Notes: generated by a model not told the origin, from the sequence alone. Shown: positions 1 through 9,613, counted from the first letter of the stretch. The stretch is 50,894 bases of DNA from Streptomyces aureus (GCF_001418135.1 NZ_LIPQ01000029.1:1-50894), one strand, 5' to 3'. A program made the numbers and translations.

Positions 1-296
1 GCCCGTGGCCGACCCCGCCCCCCGTCCCTCGTGAGCCCTCGTCAGAACCGCCTCGCCGTACACCGGCAGACCGCCGAACGGACGCGTCCGACCCCCCACC
101 GGAACGCCGGAGTCCACCCCTTCGGGGACTCGGACGGCGCGTTGGGCACCCTCCCCGCGCGACCCCAAATAGCGTCCAGTAGGGTTTGGTCCGCATAAAC
201 ATCCAAACCCCTGCCCGCGGCCGGGGCGGCGACCGACCAGCGAGACGGACGGCCGTGGCCGACCAACGCGGGCCGAGACTCTCGGGAAGGCGCTAC
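1..296. other. Upstream region of ctaC
   Basis: No gene is supported here. A small hairpin (arms 110-113 plus 117-120 against 124-131, with a 3-nt bulge) could be the terminator of whatever lies upstream. A TAGGGT hexamer at 180-185 resembles a Streptomyces -10 box and would give a leader of about 100 nt for ctaC, but I see no convincing -35 box. An in-frame extension of ctaC reaches back to 186 but is Arg/Pro-rich, precedes a clear signal sequence and is not needed. Confidence 0.5.
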
Positions 297-1262
297 GTGA
301 GTCCCAACGGCTCCGACCGCTCGTCGCGGCGCCCGATGCGGCGGAAGCTGCCGCAGGTGCTGACTGCGGGCCTGATCCTGGCGACAGCCACCGGCTGCTC
401 GTACAACTGGGAAGACTTCCCCCGCCTGGGTATGCCCACTCCGGTCACGGAAGAGGCTCCTACGATCCTCTCCCTCTGGCAGGGCTCGTGGGCAGCTGCG
501 CTCGCCACGGGCGTCCTGGTCTGGGGGCTGATCCTGTGGTCCGTCATGTTCCACAGGCGCACCCGCACCAAGGTCGAGGTACCTCCGCAGACGCGGTACA
601 ACATGCCCATCGAGGCGCTGTACACGGTGACGCCACTCATCATCGTGTCGGTCCTCTTCTACTTCACCGCGCGCGACGAGTCGAAGCTCCTTTCGCTCGC
701 CGACAAGCCGGCCCACACCATCAACGTGGTCGGCTACCAGTGGAGCTGGGGCTTCAACTACATCGAGAACGTGCCGGGTGTGAAGGGTGACGCGCAGACG
801 GCCCCGAACCTCGCCGCCATCCCGGACAAGTTCCAGGACGACTTCCCGGCGAACGCCGGCGGCGTGTACGACGCCGGTATCCCCGGTGACCGCAACCCGC
901 AGACCGGCAACCCGGGCCCGACCCTGTGGCTGCCGAAGGGCGAGAAGGTCCGGTTCGTCCTGACCTCCCGTGACGTGATCCACTCCTTCTGGGTGGTCCC
1001 CTTCCTCATGAAGCAGGACGTCATCCCGGGTCACACCAACGCCTTCGAGGTCACCCCGACGCAGGAAGGCACCTTCCTCGGCAAGTGCGCCGAGCTGTGC
1101 GGTGTCGACCACTCCCGGATGCTCTTCAACGTCAAGGTGGTCTCCCCGGAGCGCTACCAGCAGCACCTGAAGGAGCTGGCCGAGAAGGGGCAGACCGGCT
1201 ACATCCCGTCTGGCATCGAGCAGACGGACCCGGCCAGGAATGCGGAGAAGAACCAACTGTGA
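297..1262 (+). CDS. ctaC: Cytochrome c oxidase subunit II (aa3-type), CtaC
   Basis: Subunit II of the aa3 terminal oxidase (321 aa). It takes electrons from the bc1 complex through its CuA centre on the outer face of the membrane. The N-terminus carries a basic stretch, a hydrophobic segment and a lipobox-like TATGC, so the mature protein may be lipid-anchored. Two further membrane segments follow. CuA ligands are visible as H229 and the C264-x3-C268-x3-H272-xx-M275 cluster ([12 protein letters not shown]). The GTG at 297 is preferred because GGGAAGG lies just upstream at 284-290; the in-frame extension to 186 lacks family-like sequence. The stop overlaps the GTG start of ctaD (GTGA), indicating translational coupling in a ctaC-ctaD-ctaF operon. 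Confidence 0.96.
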   Translation: MSPNGSDRSSRRPMRRKLPQVLTAGLILATATGCSYNWEDFPRLGMPTPVTEEAPTILSLWQGSWAAALATGVLVWGLILWSVMFHRRTRTKVEVPPQTRYNMPIEALYTVTPLIIVSVLFYFTARDESKLLSLADKPAHTINVVGYQWSWGFNYIENVPGVKGDAQTAPNLAAIPDKFQDDFPANAGGVYDAGIPGDRNPQTGNPGPTLWLPKGEKVRFVLTSRDVIHSFWVVPFLMKQDVIPGHTNAFEVTPTQEGTFLGKCAELCGVDHSRMLFNVKVVSPERYQQHLKELAEKGQTGYIPSGIEQTDPARNAEKNQL

Positions 1263-2995
1263 GCATCCACAACGAAACCCAGGGTGCCGCCGCAGCTGAG
1301 GACTCGTACGAGAACGAGCTGCCCGTACGGCGCAAGCAGCCCGGCAATGTCGTGATCAAGTGGCTGACCACCACCGATCACAAGACGATCGGCACGCTCT
1401 ACCTGGTCACGTCGTTCGTCTTCTTCTGCATCGGCGGACTCATGGCGCTCTTCATGCGCGCCGAGCTGGCCCGGCCGGGTACGCAGATCATGTCGAACGA
1501 GCAGTTCAACCAGGCGTTCACGATGCACGGCACGATCATGCTGCTGATGTTCGCGACGCCGCTGTTCGCCGGATTCGCCAACTGGATCATGCCGCTGCAG
1601 ATCGGCGCGCCCGACGTGGCGTTCCCGCGGCTGAACATGTTCGCGTACTGGCTGTACCTCTTCGGCTCGATCATCGCGGTGGCCGGCTTCCTCACCCCGC
1701 AGGGTGCGGCCGACTTCGGCTGGTTCGCCTACTCCCCGCTGTCGGACGCCGTCCGCTCGCCGGGTGTCGGCGCCGACATGTGGATCATGGGTCTGGCCTT
1801 CTCCGGCTTCGGCACGATCCTCGGCTCGGTCAACTTCATCACCACGATCATCTGCATGCGCGCTCCGGGCATGACGATGTTCCGCATGCCGATCTTCACC
1901 TGGAACGTGCTGCTGACCGGTGTTCTGGTCCTGCTCGCCTTCCCGGTCCTCGCGGCCGCGCTGTTCGCCCTGGAGGCGGACCGCAAGTTCGGCGCACACG
2001 TCTTCGACGCGGCCAACGGTGGAGCGTTGCTCTGGCAACACCTCTTCTGGTTCTTCGGCCACCCGGAGGTGTACATCATCGCGCTGCCGTTCTTCGGCAT
2101 CATCTCCGAGGTCATCCCGGTCTTCAGCCGCAAGCCGATGTTCGGCTACATCGGTCTGGTGGCCGCGACCATCGCGATCGCCGGTCTCTCCGTGACCGTG
2201 TGGGCCCACCACATGTACGTCACCGGTGGCGTGCTCCTCCCGTTCTTCTCCTTCATGACGTTCCTCATCGCCGTACCGACAGGCGTGAAGTTCTTCAACT
2301 GGATCGGAACGATGTGGAAGGGCTCGCTGTCCTTCGAGACACCGATGCTCTGGACGATCGGCTTCCTGATCACCTTCACCTTCGGTGGTCTGACCGGTGT
2401 CATCCTGGCCTCGCCGCCGATGGACTTCCACGTCTCCGACTCGTACTTCGTCGTCGCGCACTTCCACTACGTCGTCTTCGGCACCGTGGTCTTCGCGATG
2501 TTCGCCGGCTTCCACTTCTGGTGGCCGAAGTTCACGGGCAAGATGCTGGACGAGCGCCTCGGCAAGATGACGTTCTGGACGCTGTTCATCGGCTTCCACG
2601 GCACCTTCCTCGTGCAGCACTGGCTCGGTGCCGAGGGCATGCCGCGTCGTTACGCGGACTACCTCGACGCCGACGGCTTCACCGCGCTGAACACGATCTC
2701 GACGATCTCCTCCTTCCTGCTCGGTCTGTCGATCCTGCCGTTCCTCTACAACGTCTGGAAGACCGCCAAGTACGGCAAGAAGATCGAGGTCGACGACCCG
2801 TGGGGCTACGGCCGTTCGCTCGAATGGGCGACGTCCTGCCCGCCGCCGCGGCACAACTTCCTCACCCTGCCGCGGATCCGTTCGGAATCCCCGGCGTTCG
2901 ATCTGCACCACCCTGAGATCGCGGTTCTCGACCAGCTCGAGAACAAGGGTCACGTGGCCGAGGCCCTCGCGGGCGGCAAGGAGGCCGGCAAGTGA
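1259..2995 (+). CDS. ctaD: Cytochrome c oxidase subunit I, CtaD
   Basis: Catalytic haem-copper subunit I (578 aa) of the aa3 oxidase, which reduces O2 to water and pumps protons. Twelve hydrophobic segments are expected and the haem/CuB ligands are all visible: H90 (low-spin haem a), H268 in HPEVY (CuB, with the Tyr for the His-Tyr crosslink), H317 and H318 (CuB), H401 (haem a3) and H403 (haem a). The GTG start overlaps the ctaC stop. A longer in-frame reading starting at 1085 lies inside ctaC and is not used. The 3' end overlaps ctaF by 4 nt. The cytosolic C-terminal tail is short and charged, as in actinobacterial subunit I. Confidence 0.98.
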   Translation: MSIHNETQGAAAAEDSYENELPVRRKQPGNVVIKWLTTTDHKTIGTLYLVTSFVFFCIGGLMALFMRAELARPGTQIMSNEQFNQAFTMHGTIMLLMFATPLFAGFANWIMPLQIGAPDVAFPRLNMFAYWLYLFGSIIAVAGFLTPQGAADFGWFAYSPLSDAVRSPGVGADMWIMGLAFSGFGTILGSVNFITTIICMRAPGMTMFRMPIFTWNVLLTGVLVLLAFPVLAAALFALEADRKFGAHVFDAANGGALLWQHLFWFFGHPEVYIIALPFFGIISEVIPVFSRKPMFGYIGLVAATIAIAGLSVTVWAHHMYVTGGVLLPFFSFMTFLIAVPTGVKFFNWIGTMWKGSLSFETPMLWTIGFLITFTFGGLTGVILASPPMDFHVSDSYFVVAHFHYVVFGTVVFAMFAGFHFWWPKFTGKMLDERLGKMTFWTLFIGFHGTFLVQHWLGAEGMPRRYADYLDADGFTALNTISTISSFLLGLSILPFLYNVWKTAKYGKKIEVDDPWGYGRSLEWATSCPPPRHNFLTLPRIRSESPAFDLHHPEIAVLDQLENKGHVAEALAGGKEAGK

Positions 2996-3390
2996 AGATC
3001 CAGGGCAAGATGTTCATCTGGCTGAGCGTCTTCATCCTCGCCATGGCCGTCCTGTACGGCGTGTGGTCGAAGGAGCCGGTCGGCACGACGGCGCTGTTCC
3101 TGGCGTTCGGCCTGTCCATCATGATCGGCTACTACCTGGCCTTCACGGCCAAGCGTGTCGACGCGATGGCGCAGGACGACAAGGAGGCCGACGTCGCGGA
3201 CGAGGCCGGTGAGGTCGGCTTCTTCGCCCCGCACAGCTGGCAGCCGCTCTCGCTCTCCATCGGCGGCGCGCTCGCGTTCCTCGCCATCGCGATGGGCTGG
3301 TGGATCCTGTACTTCTCCGCCCCGCTGATCCTCGTCGGCCTGTTCGGCTGGGTCTTCGAGTTCTACCGCGGCGAGAACCAGAACCAGTAG
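2992..3390 (+). CDS. ctaF: Actinobacterial cytochrome c oxidase subunit IV, CtaF
   Basis: Small membrane subunit (132 aa) found in actinobacterial aa3 oxidases, where it completes the four-subunit core of the bc1-aa3 supercomplex. Hydrophobic segments are seen near residues 7-25, 35-52, 82-102 and 104-120, with a charged cytoplasmic loop ([15 protein letters not shown]) between the second and third. The GTG start overlaps the ctaD stop (GTGA), so it is translationally coupled. It closes the ctaCDF operon, and a strong hairpin follows 28 bp downstream. Confidence 0.93.
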   Translation: MKIQGKMFIWLSVFILAMAVLYGVWSKEPVGTTALFLAFGLSIMIGYYLAFTAKRVDAMAQDDKEADVADEAGEVGFFAPHSWQPLSLSIGGALAFLAIAMGWWILYFSAPLILVGLFGWVFEFYRGENQNQ

Positions 3391-3418
3391 CGGTACCCCG
3401 CTCCGCACCGGAGCACCA

Positions 3419-3463
3419 GAGGGGCCCGGACACTTCGTCACCGAAGTGTCCGGGCCCCTCTTT
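3419..3463 (+). terminator. Terminator after ctaCDF
   Basis: Perfect 19-bp stem (3419-3437 with 3442-3460), 4-nt loop, followed by TTT. It separates the oxidase operon from the L,D-transpeptidase gene. Confidence 0.93.
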
Positions 3464-3511
3464 CGGCGCACTCGGCGCGCTGGTGCCGAGGACAGTCCTT
3501 AGCGTGAAGTC

Positions 3512-4768
3512 ATGAACGACACGCCGCGCATTCGGACTGTTCTGGGCTCCACTCTTCTGGCCGTCACCGTCACCGCAGCCGCCTCGTCGTGTGCGGGCCC
3601 CGACAGCCATCCGCTGTCGGCGAGGGCGTACGACGCGGCGGACCAGCTCGCGGTCAGCGCCCCCGCGGACGGTGCCAAGGCGGACCCCGAGAAGCCCCTT
3701 GAGGTCACCGCCAAGGGCGAGGACGGCAGGATCACCGACGTCACCGCCATAGACGCCGCGGGGCGCCACCTGGCGGGCGAACTCACCGCGGACGGGCGGC
3801 GCTGGCGCTCCACGGCCTCCCTGGCGGCCGGCGCCCGCTACACGGTCCGCGTCGCCACCGAGGACGAGGACGGCGCTCCAGGCGCCCGTACGTTCACCTT
3901 CGAGACGGCCCCGGCCAAACGGGCGCTGACGGCGGCCTTCGGCCCGGAGGCGGGCACATACGGCGTCGGACAGCCCATCACGGCCGACCTGAGCCTCCCT
4001 GTCAAGGACCGCGAGGCCCGTGCCGTCGTCGAACGGGCCCTCAAGGTCCGCTCCACGCCGTCCGTCGAGGGCGCCTGGTACTGGGTGGACGACAAGAAGC
4101 TGCACTTCCGCCCGAAGGAGTACTGGCCGGCCGGCGCGAGTGTCACGGTCACCGGCAACCTGGACGGCCTCAAGGTCGGCGACAAGCTCTACGGCGGCGC
4201 CTCCAAGCCGCTGAAGCTCACGATCGGCGACCGGATCGAGGCCGTCGCGGACGCCGGGTCGCACTACATGACCGTGCGGCGCAACGGAGAAGTGATCAAT
4301 ACCATTCCGGTGACCACCGGCAAGCCGGGCTTCTCCACCCGAAACGGCATCAAAGTGGTGCTCGCCAAGGAGTACTACGTCCGGATGCGGGGCACCAGCA
4401 TCGGCATCGCGGAGGGCAGCGCGGAGTCGTACGACCTGCCGGTCTACTACGCCACCAGGGTCACCTGGAGCGGTGAGTACGTCCACGCCGCGCCCTGGTC
4501 GGTCGGCTCACAGGGCGTGGCGAACGTCAGCCACGGCTGTGTCGGCATGTCGACGGGGAACGCGGCCTGGTTCTACGAGACCGTCCGCCCCGGCGACATC
4601 GTCCGCGTCGTCAACAGCCACGGCGACACGATGGACACCTTCGGCAACGGCTTCGGCGACTGGAACCTGCCGTGGGCCAAGTGGCGGGAGGGCAGCGCCC
4701 TGGTGGAGGCCGCCGGCAGTCCGGTGGCCACCACCGAGAAGGCCCGCCTCAGGCCCCTCCCCCTCTAG
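3512..4768 (+). CDS. L,D-transpeptidase (YkuD domain, Ig-like N-terminus), exported
   Basis: Exported peptidoglycan crosslinking enzyme (418 aa) that makes 3-3 links between meso-/LL-diaminopimelate residues. It has an N-terminal signal sequence with a weak lipobox-like ASSC, two Ig-like segments (about residues 45-130 and 135-235, as in mycobacterial LdtMt2), and a C-terminal YkuD catalytic domain from about residue 245. The active-site motif SHGCVGMS gives H341 and catalytic C343. The C-terminus has the Trp-rich tail (FGDWNLPWAKW) typical of the LdtMt2 group. There is no Shine-Dalgarno sequence. TAGCGT at 3500-3505 ends 6 nt before the ATG, so the mRNA is probably leaderless. The gene sits between the two blocks of respiratory genes without obvious functional connection. 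Confidence 0.93.
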   Translation: MNDTPRIRTVLGSTLLAVTVTAAASSCAGPDSHPLSARAYDAADQLAVSAPADGAKADPEKPLEVTAKGEDGRITDVTAIDAAGRHLAGELTADGRRWRSTASLAAGARYTVRVATEDEDGAPGARTFTFETAPAKRALTAAFGPEAGTYGVGQPITADLSLPVKDREARAVVERALKVRSTPSVEGAWYWVDDKKLHFRPKEYWPAGASVTVTGNLDGLKVGDKLYGGASKPLKLTIGDRIEAVADAGSHYMTVRRNGEVINTIPVTTGKPGFSTRNGIKVVLAKEYYVRMRGTSIGIAEGSAESYDLPVYYATRVTWSGEYVHAAPWSVGSQGVANVSHGCVGMSTGNAAWFYETVRPGDIVRVVNSHGDTMDTFGNGFGDWNLPWAKWREGSALVEAAGSPVATTEKARLRPLPL

Positions 4769-4798
4769 GGCTCAGGGCCGGTTCGCCCCGTGCGGCGA

Positions 4799-5200
4799 CT
4801 ACGCGTCGATCGACAGGCGCGAGCGCAGCAGGGAGGCCAAGGACGCCGCGAACTCGACCGGTTCGACCGGAAGGGTGACCGCGGCGTCCGCGCGGCTCCA
4901 GGTGGCCAGCCAGGCGTCCTGCGGGCGGCCGATGAGCAGCAGCACCGGCGGGCAGTGGAAGACCTCGTCCTTGATCTGCCGGCAGACGCCCATGCCGCCC
5001 GCGGGAACCGCCTCGCCGTCCAGGACGCAGACGTCGATGCCGCCCTCGTCCAGGCGCTTCAGCACCGCCGGCAGCGTCGCGCACTCCACGAACCGCACCG
5101 GGGGGACGTCCGACGCGGGCCTGCGCCCGGCCGCCAGCCGTACCTGCTCGCGGGTGTTCGCGTCGTCGCTGTAGACCAGGACCGTGGCACTCGACTGCAT
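4799..5200 (-). CDS. Orphan receiver-like (pseudo-receiver) protein
   Basis: 133-aa single-domain protein with the fold pattern of a response-regulator receiver: a first strand followed by an acidic pair (YSDD, residues 10-13), a putative phosphoacceptor D61 at the end of the third strand (VCVLDGEAV), and a final TLPVEP segment where receivers have TKP. The conserved Lys is therefore Leu (L110), and the Thr/Ser position is Gly (G91). No output domain or kinase is adjacent. The ATG at 5200 has an excellent GGAGGA upstream. It faces away from ctaE, is convergent with the L,D-transpeptidase gene, and lies in the middle of the respiratory locus. It could act as a phosphorylation-independent signalling protein. 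That is inference; the partner is unknown. Confidence 0.82.
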   Translation of the reverse strand: MQSSATVLVYSDDANTREQVRLAAGRRPASDVPPVRFVECATLPAVLKRLDEGGIDVCVLDGEAVPAGGMGVCRQIKDEVFHCPPVLLLIGRPQDAWLATWSRADAAVTLPVEPVEFAASLASLLRSRLSIDA

Positions 5201-5249
5201 CGTTCCTCCGGCTGGGAAGGCGGGTGGGTCGTCGTCGACCGATGCGCGG

Positions 5250-5276
5250 ATGCTACTCCGGTCCACACCCCGTCAA
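5250..5276 (-). promoter_or_regulatory. Possible promoter of the receiver-like gene
   Basis: On the minus strand TTGACG (5276-5271) and TAGCAT (5255-5250) are separated by 15 bp, shorter than ideal. A second TTGAAC lies just upstream as part of a direct repeat of TCAACACC seen on the plus strand at 5273-5280 and 5284-5291. Confidence 0.45.
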
Positions 5277-5391
5277 CACCCGTTCAACACCTGTTCGAAG
5301 GGTGCCGGGGGGCCCTCGCACTGGGCCGTATGGGCTGGACACACCCCTCTGACACTCCGAACGGCACCCCCCGGAGTGAGGGCGGGATAAG

Positions 5392-5412
5392 CGACCGACA
5401 TAATGTCGGTCG
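5392..5412. promoter_or_regulatory. 21-bp palindrome over the ctaE start codon
   Basis: Perfect inverted repeat: arms CGACCGACAT (5392-5401) and ATGTCGGTCG (5403-5412) around a single A. The right arm begins with the ATG of ctaE. The centre contains CATAAT (5399-5404), a near-consensus -10 hexamer. It may be an operator, or a stem hiding the start codon in the mRNA. No known regulator is assigned. Confidence 0.6.
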
Positions 5413-6023
5413 TGGCGACAGTAACGACAGTAGAAACAGGGCACGCGCACCCGTCGGTCAATCGACCGAACCTCACCAGCGTCGGAACCATCATCTGGTT
5501 GAGCTCCGAGCTGATGTTCTTCGCGGCCCTCTTCGCGATGTACTTCACCCTGCGATCGGTGATGGGCGCCGAGTATTGGGCGGAAAAGGCCTCGGCCTTG
5601 AACTTCCCGTTCTCGGCGACCAACACCACGATCCTGGTGCTCTCCTCACTCACCTGCCAGCTCGGCGTCTTCGCCGCGGAGCGGGGCGACGTGAAGAAGC
5701 TCCGGTCGTGGTTCATCATCACGTTCGTGATGGGTGCGATCTTCATCGGCGGACAGGTCTTCGAGTACACCGAGCTGGTGAAGCACGAGGGCCTCTCGCT
5801 CTCGTCGGACCCGTACGGCTCCGTGTTCTACCTGACCACCGGCTTCCACGGCCTGCACGTGACGGGCGGTCTCATCGCCTTCCTGCTGGTCCTCGGCCGG
5901 ACGTACGCCGCCAAGAGGTTCACTCACGAGCAGGCAACCGCCGCCATCGTCGTGTCCTACTACTGGCACTTCGTCGATGTCGTCTGGATCGGCCTCTTCG
6001 CCACGATCTACATGATCAAGTAG
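5403..6023 (+). CDS. ctaE: Cytochrome c oxidase subunit III, CtaE
   Basis: Subunit III of the aa3 oxidase (206 aa), a five-helix membrane protein without metal centres that stabilises subunit I and proton uptake. The conserved family features are the [13 protein letters not shown] helix, the central GGQVFEY segment with its acidic residue in the membrane, and the FHGLHVTGG and [11 protein letters not shown] motifs near the end. The start is either ATG 5403 or GTG 5412. The former begins inside a perfect palindrome. If the CATAAT at 5399-5404 is the -10 box, the mRNA would start near 5411 and only the GTG would be usable, leaderless. The gene leads the ctaE-qcrC-qcrA-qcrB operon, with 74 bp to qcrC. 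Confidence 0.96.
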   Translation: MSVVATVTTVETGHAHPSVNRPNLTSVGTIIWLSSELMFFAALFAMYFTLRSVMGAEYWAEKASALNFPFSATNTTILVLSSLTCQLGVFAAERGDVKKLRSWFIITFVMGAIFIGGQVFEYTELVKHEGLSLSSDPYGSVFYLTTGFHGLHVTGGLIAFLLVLGRTYAAKRFTHEQATAAIVVSYYWHFVDVVWIGLFATIYMIK

Positions 6024-6097
6024 TCGGCGCCGCCGACACGGCGGACCGAGACATCCAGCAAGCATCGACGCAGAAGATCCTGACACCGGGGTAATCC

Positions 6098-6907
6098 GTG
6101 AAAAAGCTCTCCGCACGACGACGCCATCCGCTGGCGGCGGTCGTCGTCCTACTTCTCGCGCTGGCGGCCACTGGGGGGCTGTACGCCGCGTTCGCGCCCG
6201 CGGGCACGGCGAAGGCCGATGAAACCGCCCAGTCCCTCGCCATCGAGGAGGGGAAGAAGCTCTACTCCGTCGGCTGCGCCAGCTGCCACGGAACCGGCGG
6301 TCAGGGCACCACTGACGGCCCCTCCCTCGTAGGCGTCGGTTCGGCCGCCGTCGACTTCCAGGTCGGCACGGGCCGCATGCCGGCCCAGCAGCCGGGCGCC
6401 CAGGTGCCGAAGAAGAAGGTCATCTACTCGCAGGCTGAGATCGATCAGCTCGCGGCGTACGTCGCCTCTCTCGGTGCCGGCCCGATCACGCCGACCGAGA
6501 GCCAGTACAGCCCTGACGGTGCCGACATCGCCAAGGGTGGCGAGCTGTTCCGCACCAACTGTGCCCAGTGCCACAACTTCACCGGCGAGGGTGGCGCGCT
6601 GACCTACGGCAAGTACGCCCCGAACCTCGAAGGCGTGAGCCCGAAGCACCTCTACGAGGCCATGCAGACCGGCCCGCAGAACATGCCCTCCTTCCCGGAC
6701 ACGACCATGCCGGAGAAGGAGAAGAAGGACATCATCGCGTACGTCCAGGCCGTCAACGGCGACAAGGCCGACAGCCCGGGCGGTCTCTCGCTCGGTGGCC
6801 TCGGCCCCGTCTCCGAGGGCCTGTTCGCCTGGGTCTTCGGCCTGGGTGCGCTGATCGCAGTTGCCATCTGGGTCGCGGCCCACACCGCTAAGGCCAAGAA
6901 GTCATGA
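6098..6907 (+). CDS. qcrC: Diheme cytochrome c subunit of the bc1 complex, QcrC
   Basis: Membrane-anchored diheme cytochrome c (269 aa) that replaces both cytochrome c1 and soluble cytochrome c in actinobacteria, passing electrons directly from bc1 to CuA of subunit II. An N-terminal signal/anchor (residues 10-30) is followed by two class I cytochrome domains with CxxCH sites at C60-C63-H64 (CASCH) and C155-C158-H159 (CAQCH), and Met ligands are available in MPAQQP and MPSFPD. A C-terminal transmembrane helix (about 240-262) ends in a basic tail. GTG start; its stop overlaps the ATG of qcrA. Confidence 0.97.
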   Translation: MKKLSARRRHPLAAVVVLLLALAATGGLYAAFAPAGTAKADETAQSLAIEEGKKLYSVGCASCHGTGGQGTTDGPSLVGVGSAAVDFQVGTGRMPAQQPGAQVPKKKVIYSQAEIDQLAAYVASLGAGPITPTESQYSPDGADIAKGGELFRTNCAQCHNFTGEGGALTYGKYAPNLEGVSPKHLYEAMQTGPQNMPSFPDTTMPEKEKKDIIAYVQAVNGDKADSPGGLSLGGLGPVSEGLFAWVFGLGALIAVAIWVAAHTAKAKKS

Positions 6908-7956
6908 GTAGCCAAGAGATTCCAGAAGAGAACCTGCCGGCAGGGCAGGACACCGCGCACGGCGCGGTGATGGTCGCCGACGACCCGTTCGCCGACCCGG
7001 GCCTCCCGCCCCACAAGCCCCGCATCCAGGACATCGACGAGCGGGCCGCCCGTCGGTCCGAGCGCGCGGTCGCCTTCATGTTCACGCTGTCGATGCTGGC
7101 CACGATCGGCTTCATCGCCTCGTACGTGATCTTCCCGGTCGACAAGATCGTGTACATCTGGCCCTTCGGCCGGGTGTCCGCGCTCAACTTCGCGCTCGGC
7201 TGGACCCTCGGTCTCGCCCTCTTCTTCATCGGCGCGGGCGCGGTCCACTGGGCCCGCACCCTGATGTCCGACGTCGAGATCGCGGACGAGCGGCACCCGA
7301 TCGCGGCCGACCCGGAGACCAAGGCGAAGGTCATGGCGGACTTCGCGGCCGGTGCCGCGGAGTCGGGCATGGGCCGCCGCAAGCTCATCCGCAACACGAT
7401 GTTCGGCGCGCTGTCGCTCGTACCGCTCTCCGGCATCGTGCTGCTGCGTGACATGGGCCCGCTGCCCGAGAAGAAGCTCCGGACCACGATGTGGGCCAAG
7501 GGGCTTCAGCTCATCAACATGAACACGCACGAGCCGCTTCGTCCCGAGGACGTCGCGGTCGGATCGCTGACCTTCGCGATGCCCGAGGGCCTCTCGGAGC
7601 ACGACCACGACTTCCAGGTCGAGATCGCCAAGGCCGCCCTGATGATCGTCCGGATCCAGCCGGAGGACATCAAGGACAAGCGCGAGCTCGAGTGGTCGCA
7701 CGAGGGCATCGTCGCCTTCTCGAAGATCTGCACCCACGTGGGCTGCCCGATCTCCCTGTACGAGCAGCAGACGCACCACGTCCTCTGCCCGTGCCACCAG
7801 TCCACCTTCGACCTCTCCGACGGCGCCCGCGTCATCTTCGGCCCGGCCGGTCACGCCCTCCCGCAGCTGCGGATCGGCGTGAACGACAAGGGCTTCCTGG
7901 AGGCGCTCGGCGACTTCGACGAGCCCGTCGGTCCTTCCTTCTGGGAGCGCGGATGA
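6904..7956 (+). CDS. qcrA: Rieske iron-sulfur subunit, QcrA
   Basis: Rieske [2Fe-2S] protein (350 aa) of the bc1 complex, which oxidises menaquinol at the Qo site and passes electrons to QcrC. The actinobacterial form has a long N-terminal region and three transmembrane helices (about residues 56-78, 93-115 and one near 162-185 preceding the Rieske domain). Cluster ligands are C276, H278, C295 and H298 (CTHVGC and CPCHQS), with C281 and C297 forming the usual disulfide. It overlaps qcrC upstream (ATGA) and qcrB downstream (ATGA), so translation of the three genes is coupled. Confidence 0.97.
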   Translation: MSSQEIPEENLPAGQDTAHGAVMVADDPFADPGLPPHKPRIQDIDERAARRSERAVAFMFTLSMLATIGFIASYVIFPVDKIVYIWPFGRVSALNFALGWTLGLALFFIGAGAVHWARTLMSDVEIADERHPIAADPETKAKVMADFAAGAAESGMGRRKLIRNTMFGALSLVPLSGIVLLRDMGPLPEKKLRTTMWAKGLQLINMNTHEPLRPEDVAVGSLTFAMPEGLSEHDHDFQVEIAKAALMIVRIQPEDIKDKRELEWSHEGIVAFSKICTHVGCPISLYEQQTHHVLCPCHQSTFDLSDGARVIFGPAGHALPQLRIGVNDKGFLEALGDFDEPVGPSFWERG

Positions 7957-9575
7957 GCACCGTGACCGATACCAAGAAGGCACCCGCCGGTGAGCGGGTC
8001 GCCGACTGGGCCGACGGTCGCCTGGGGATCTACACGCTGGCCAAGGCCAACATGCGGAAGATCTTCCCGGACCACTGGTCCTTCATGCTGGGCGAGATCT
8101 GCCTCTACAGCTTCCTCATCATCATCCTGACGGGCGTCTATCTGACGATGTTCTTCCACCCGTCGATGAACGAGGTGGAGTACGTCGGACCGTACGTCCC
8201 GCTCCAGGGACAGCTGATGTCCGAGGCGTTCAACTCGACGATGCACATCTCGTTCGAGGTCCGCGGTGGTCTGCTCATCCGGCAGATCCACCACTGGGCG
8301 GCGCTGATCTTCCTCGCCGGCATGTTCGTGCACATGATGCGCGTGTTCTTCACGGGTGCGTTCCGCAAGCCCCGTGAGATCAACTGGCTGTTCGGCTTCC
8401 TGCTGTTCTTCCTGGGCATGTTCACCGGCTTCACCGGTTACTCGCTCCCGGACGACCTGCTCTCCGGCACCGGTGTCCGCTTCATGCAGGGCGCGATCCT
8501 GTCCGTGCCGGTCATCGGCACGTACCTGTCGATGTTCCTGTTCGGCGGGGAGTTCCCCGGCGGCGACTTCGTGGCCCGGTTCTACTCGGCCCACGTCCTG
8601 CTGCTGCCCGGCATCATGCTCGGCCTCGTGGTGGCCCACCTCATCCTGGTGTTCTTCCACAAGCACACGCAGTTCGAGGGCCCCGGCCGCACGAACAAGA
8701 ACGTCGTGGGCATGCCGCTGCTGCCGGTCTACATGGCCAAGGCCGGAGGCTTCTTCTTCCTGGTCTTCGGTGTCATCGCGGTCATCTCCGCGATCGCCTC
8801 GATCAACCCGATCTGGGCCCTCGGCCCGTACCGTCCGGACCAGGTGTCCACCGGCGCCCAGCCCGACTGGTACATGGGCTTCGCCGAGGGTCTGATCCGA
8901 GTCATGCCGGGCTGGGAGATCAACCTCTGGGGCCACACGCTGGTCCTCGGCGTGATGATCCCGCTGGCGATCTTCCCGGCGGTCCTCGCAGCGATCGCGG
9001 TCTACCCGTTCATCGAGTCGTGGATCACCGGCGACAAGCGCGAGCACCACATCGCGCAGCGCCCGCGCAACGCTCCGACGCGCACCGGTTTCGGTGTCGC
9101 CTGGATCACCGCGTACATGATCATGCTCGTGGGTGGTGGAAACGACCTCTGGGCGACCCACTTCCACCTGTCGCTCAACTCGATCACCTGGTTCGTGCGG
9201 ATCTTCTTCTTCGTCGGCCCGGTCATCGCGTTCATCGTCACCAAGCGGATCTGCCTCGGCCTCCAGCGCCGCGACAAGGACAAGGTGCTGCACGGCCGCG
9301 AGTCCGGCATCATCAAGCGCCTGCCGCACGGTGAGTTCGTCGAGATCCACGAGCCGCTCAGCCAGGGCGAGCTGCACCGTCTCACCGCGCACGAGCAGTA
9401 CGACGCCGCGGAGCTTCCGCCGGCCGTCGACGAGAACGGCGTGGAGCGCAAGATCGGGCGCATGGAGAAGCTCCGGGTCAAGCTCAACAAGGGCTACTAC
9501 GGCGGCGACAGCCAGGTCGCCAAGCCCACGGTCGAGGAGTACAAGGAGATCCAGAGCGGCCACGGCCACCACTGA
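7953..9575 (+). CDS. qcrB: Cytochrome b subunit of the bc1 complex, QcrB
   Basis: Cytochrome b (540 aa) with eight transmembrane helices carrying hemes bL and bH and the quinol sites. His ligands are visible in the HISFEVRGGLLIRQIHHWAA region and in the later LLLPGIMLGLVVAHLILVF helix. The Qo-site motif is PDWY (AQPDWYMGF) rather than PEWY, as is usual in actinobacteria. The long C-terminal cytosolic extension (from about residue 430, KRICLGLQRRDKDKV onward) is also an actinobacterial trait. A longer in-frame reading from 7491 lies within qcrA and is discarded; the ATG at 7953 overlaps the qcrA stop. A strong terminator follows. Confidence 0.97.
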   Translation: MSTVTDTKKAPAGERVADWADGRLGIYTLAKANMRKIFPDHWSFMLGEICLYSFLIIILTGVYLTMFFHPSMNEVEYVGPYVPLQGQLMSEAFNSTMHISFEVRGGLLIRQIHHWAALIFLAGMFVHMMRVFFTGAFRKPREINWLFGFLLFFLGMFTGFTGYSLPDDLLSGTGVRFMQGAILSVPVIGTYLSMFLFGGEFPGGDFVARFYSAHVLLLPGIMLGLVVAHLILVFFHKHTQFEGPGRTNKNVVGMPLLPVYMAKAGGFFFLVFGVIAVISAIASINPIWALGPYRPDQVSTGAQPDWYMGFAEGLIRVMPGWEINLWGHTLVLGVMIPLAIFPAVLAAIAVYPFIESWITGDKREHHIAQRPRNAPTRTGFGVAWITAYMIMLVGGGNDLWATHFHLSLNSITWFVRIFFFVGPVIAFIVTKRICLGLQRRDKDKVLHGRESGIIKRLPHGEFVEIHEPLSQGELHRLTAHEQYDAAELPPAVDENGVERKIGRMEKLRVKLNKGYYGGDSQVAKPTVEEYKEIQSGHGHH

Positions 9576-9613
9576 TCACCTGAACTCCTGACTTTCGACA
9601 AGTCGCCACGGTG

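Noticed and set aside
1199..2953. 584-aa open frame opposite ctaD, and similar long frames opposite qcrB (7851-9572) and the PASTA kinase (47059-50346)
   Set aside because: Arg/Asp/Glu/Val-rich low-complexity translations, no Shine-Dalgarno or family motifs; they are shadows of high third-position GC in real genes.
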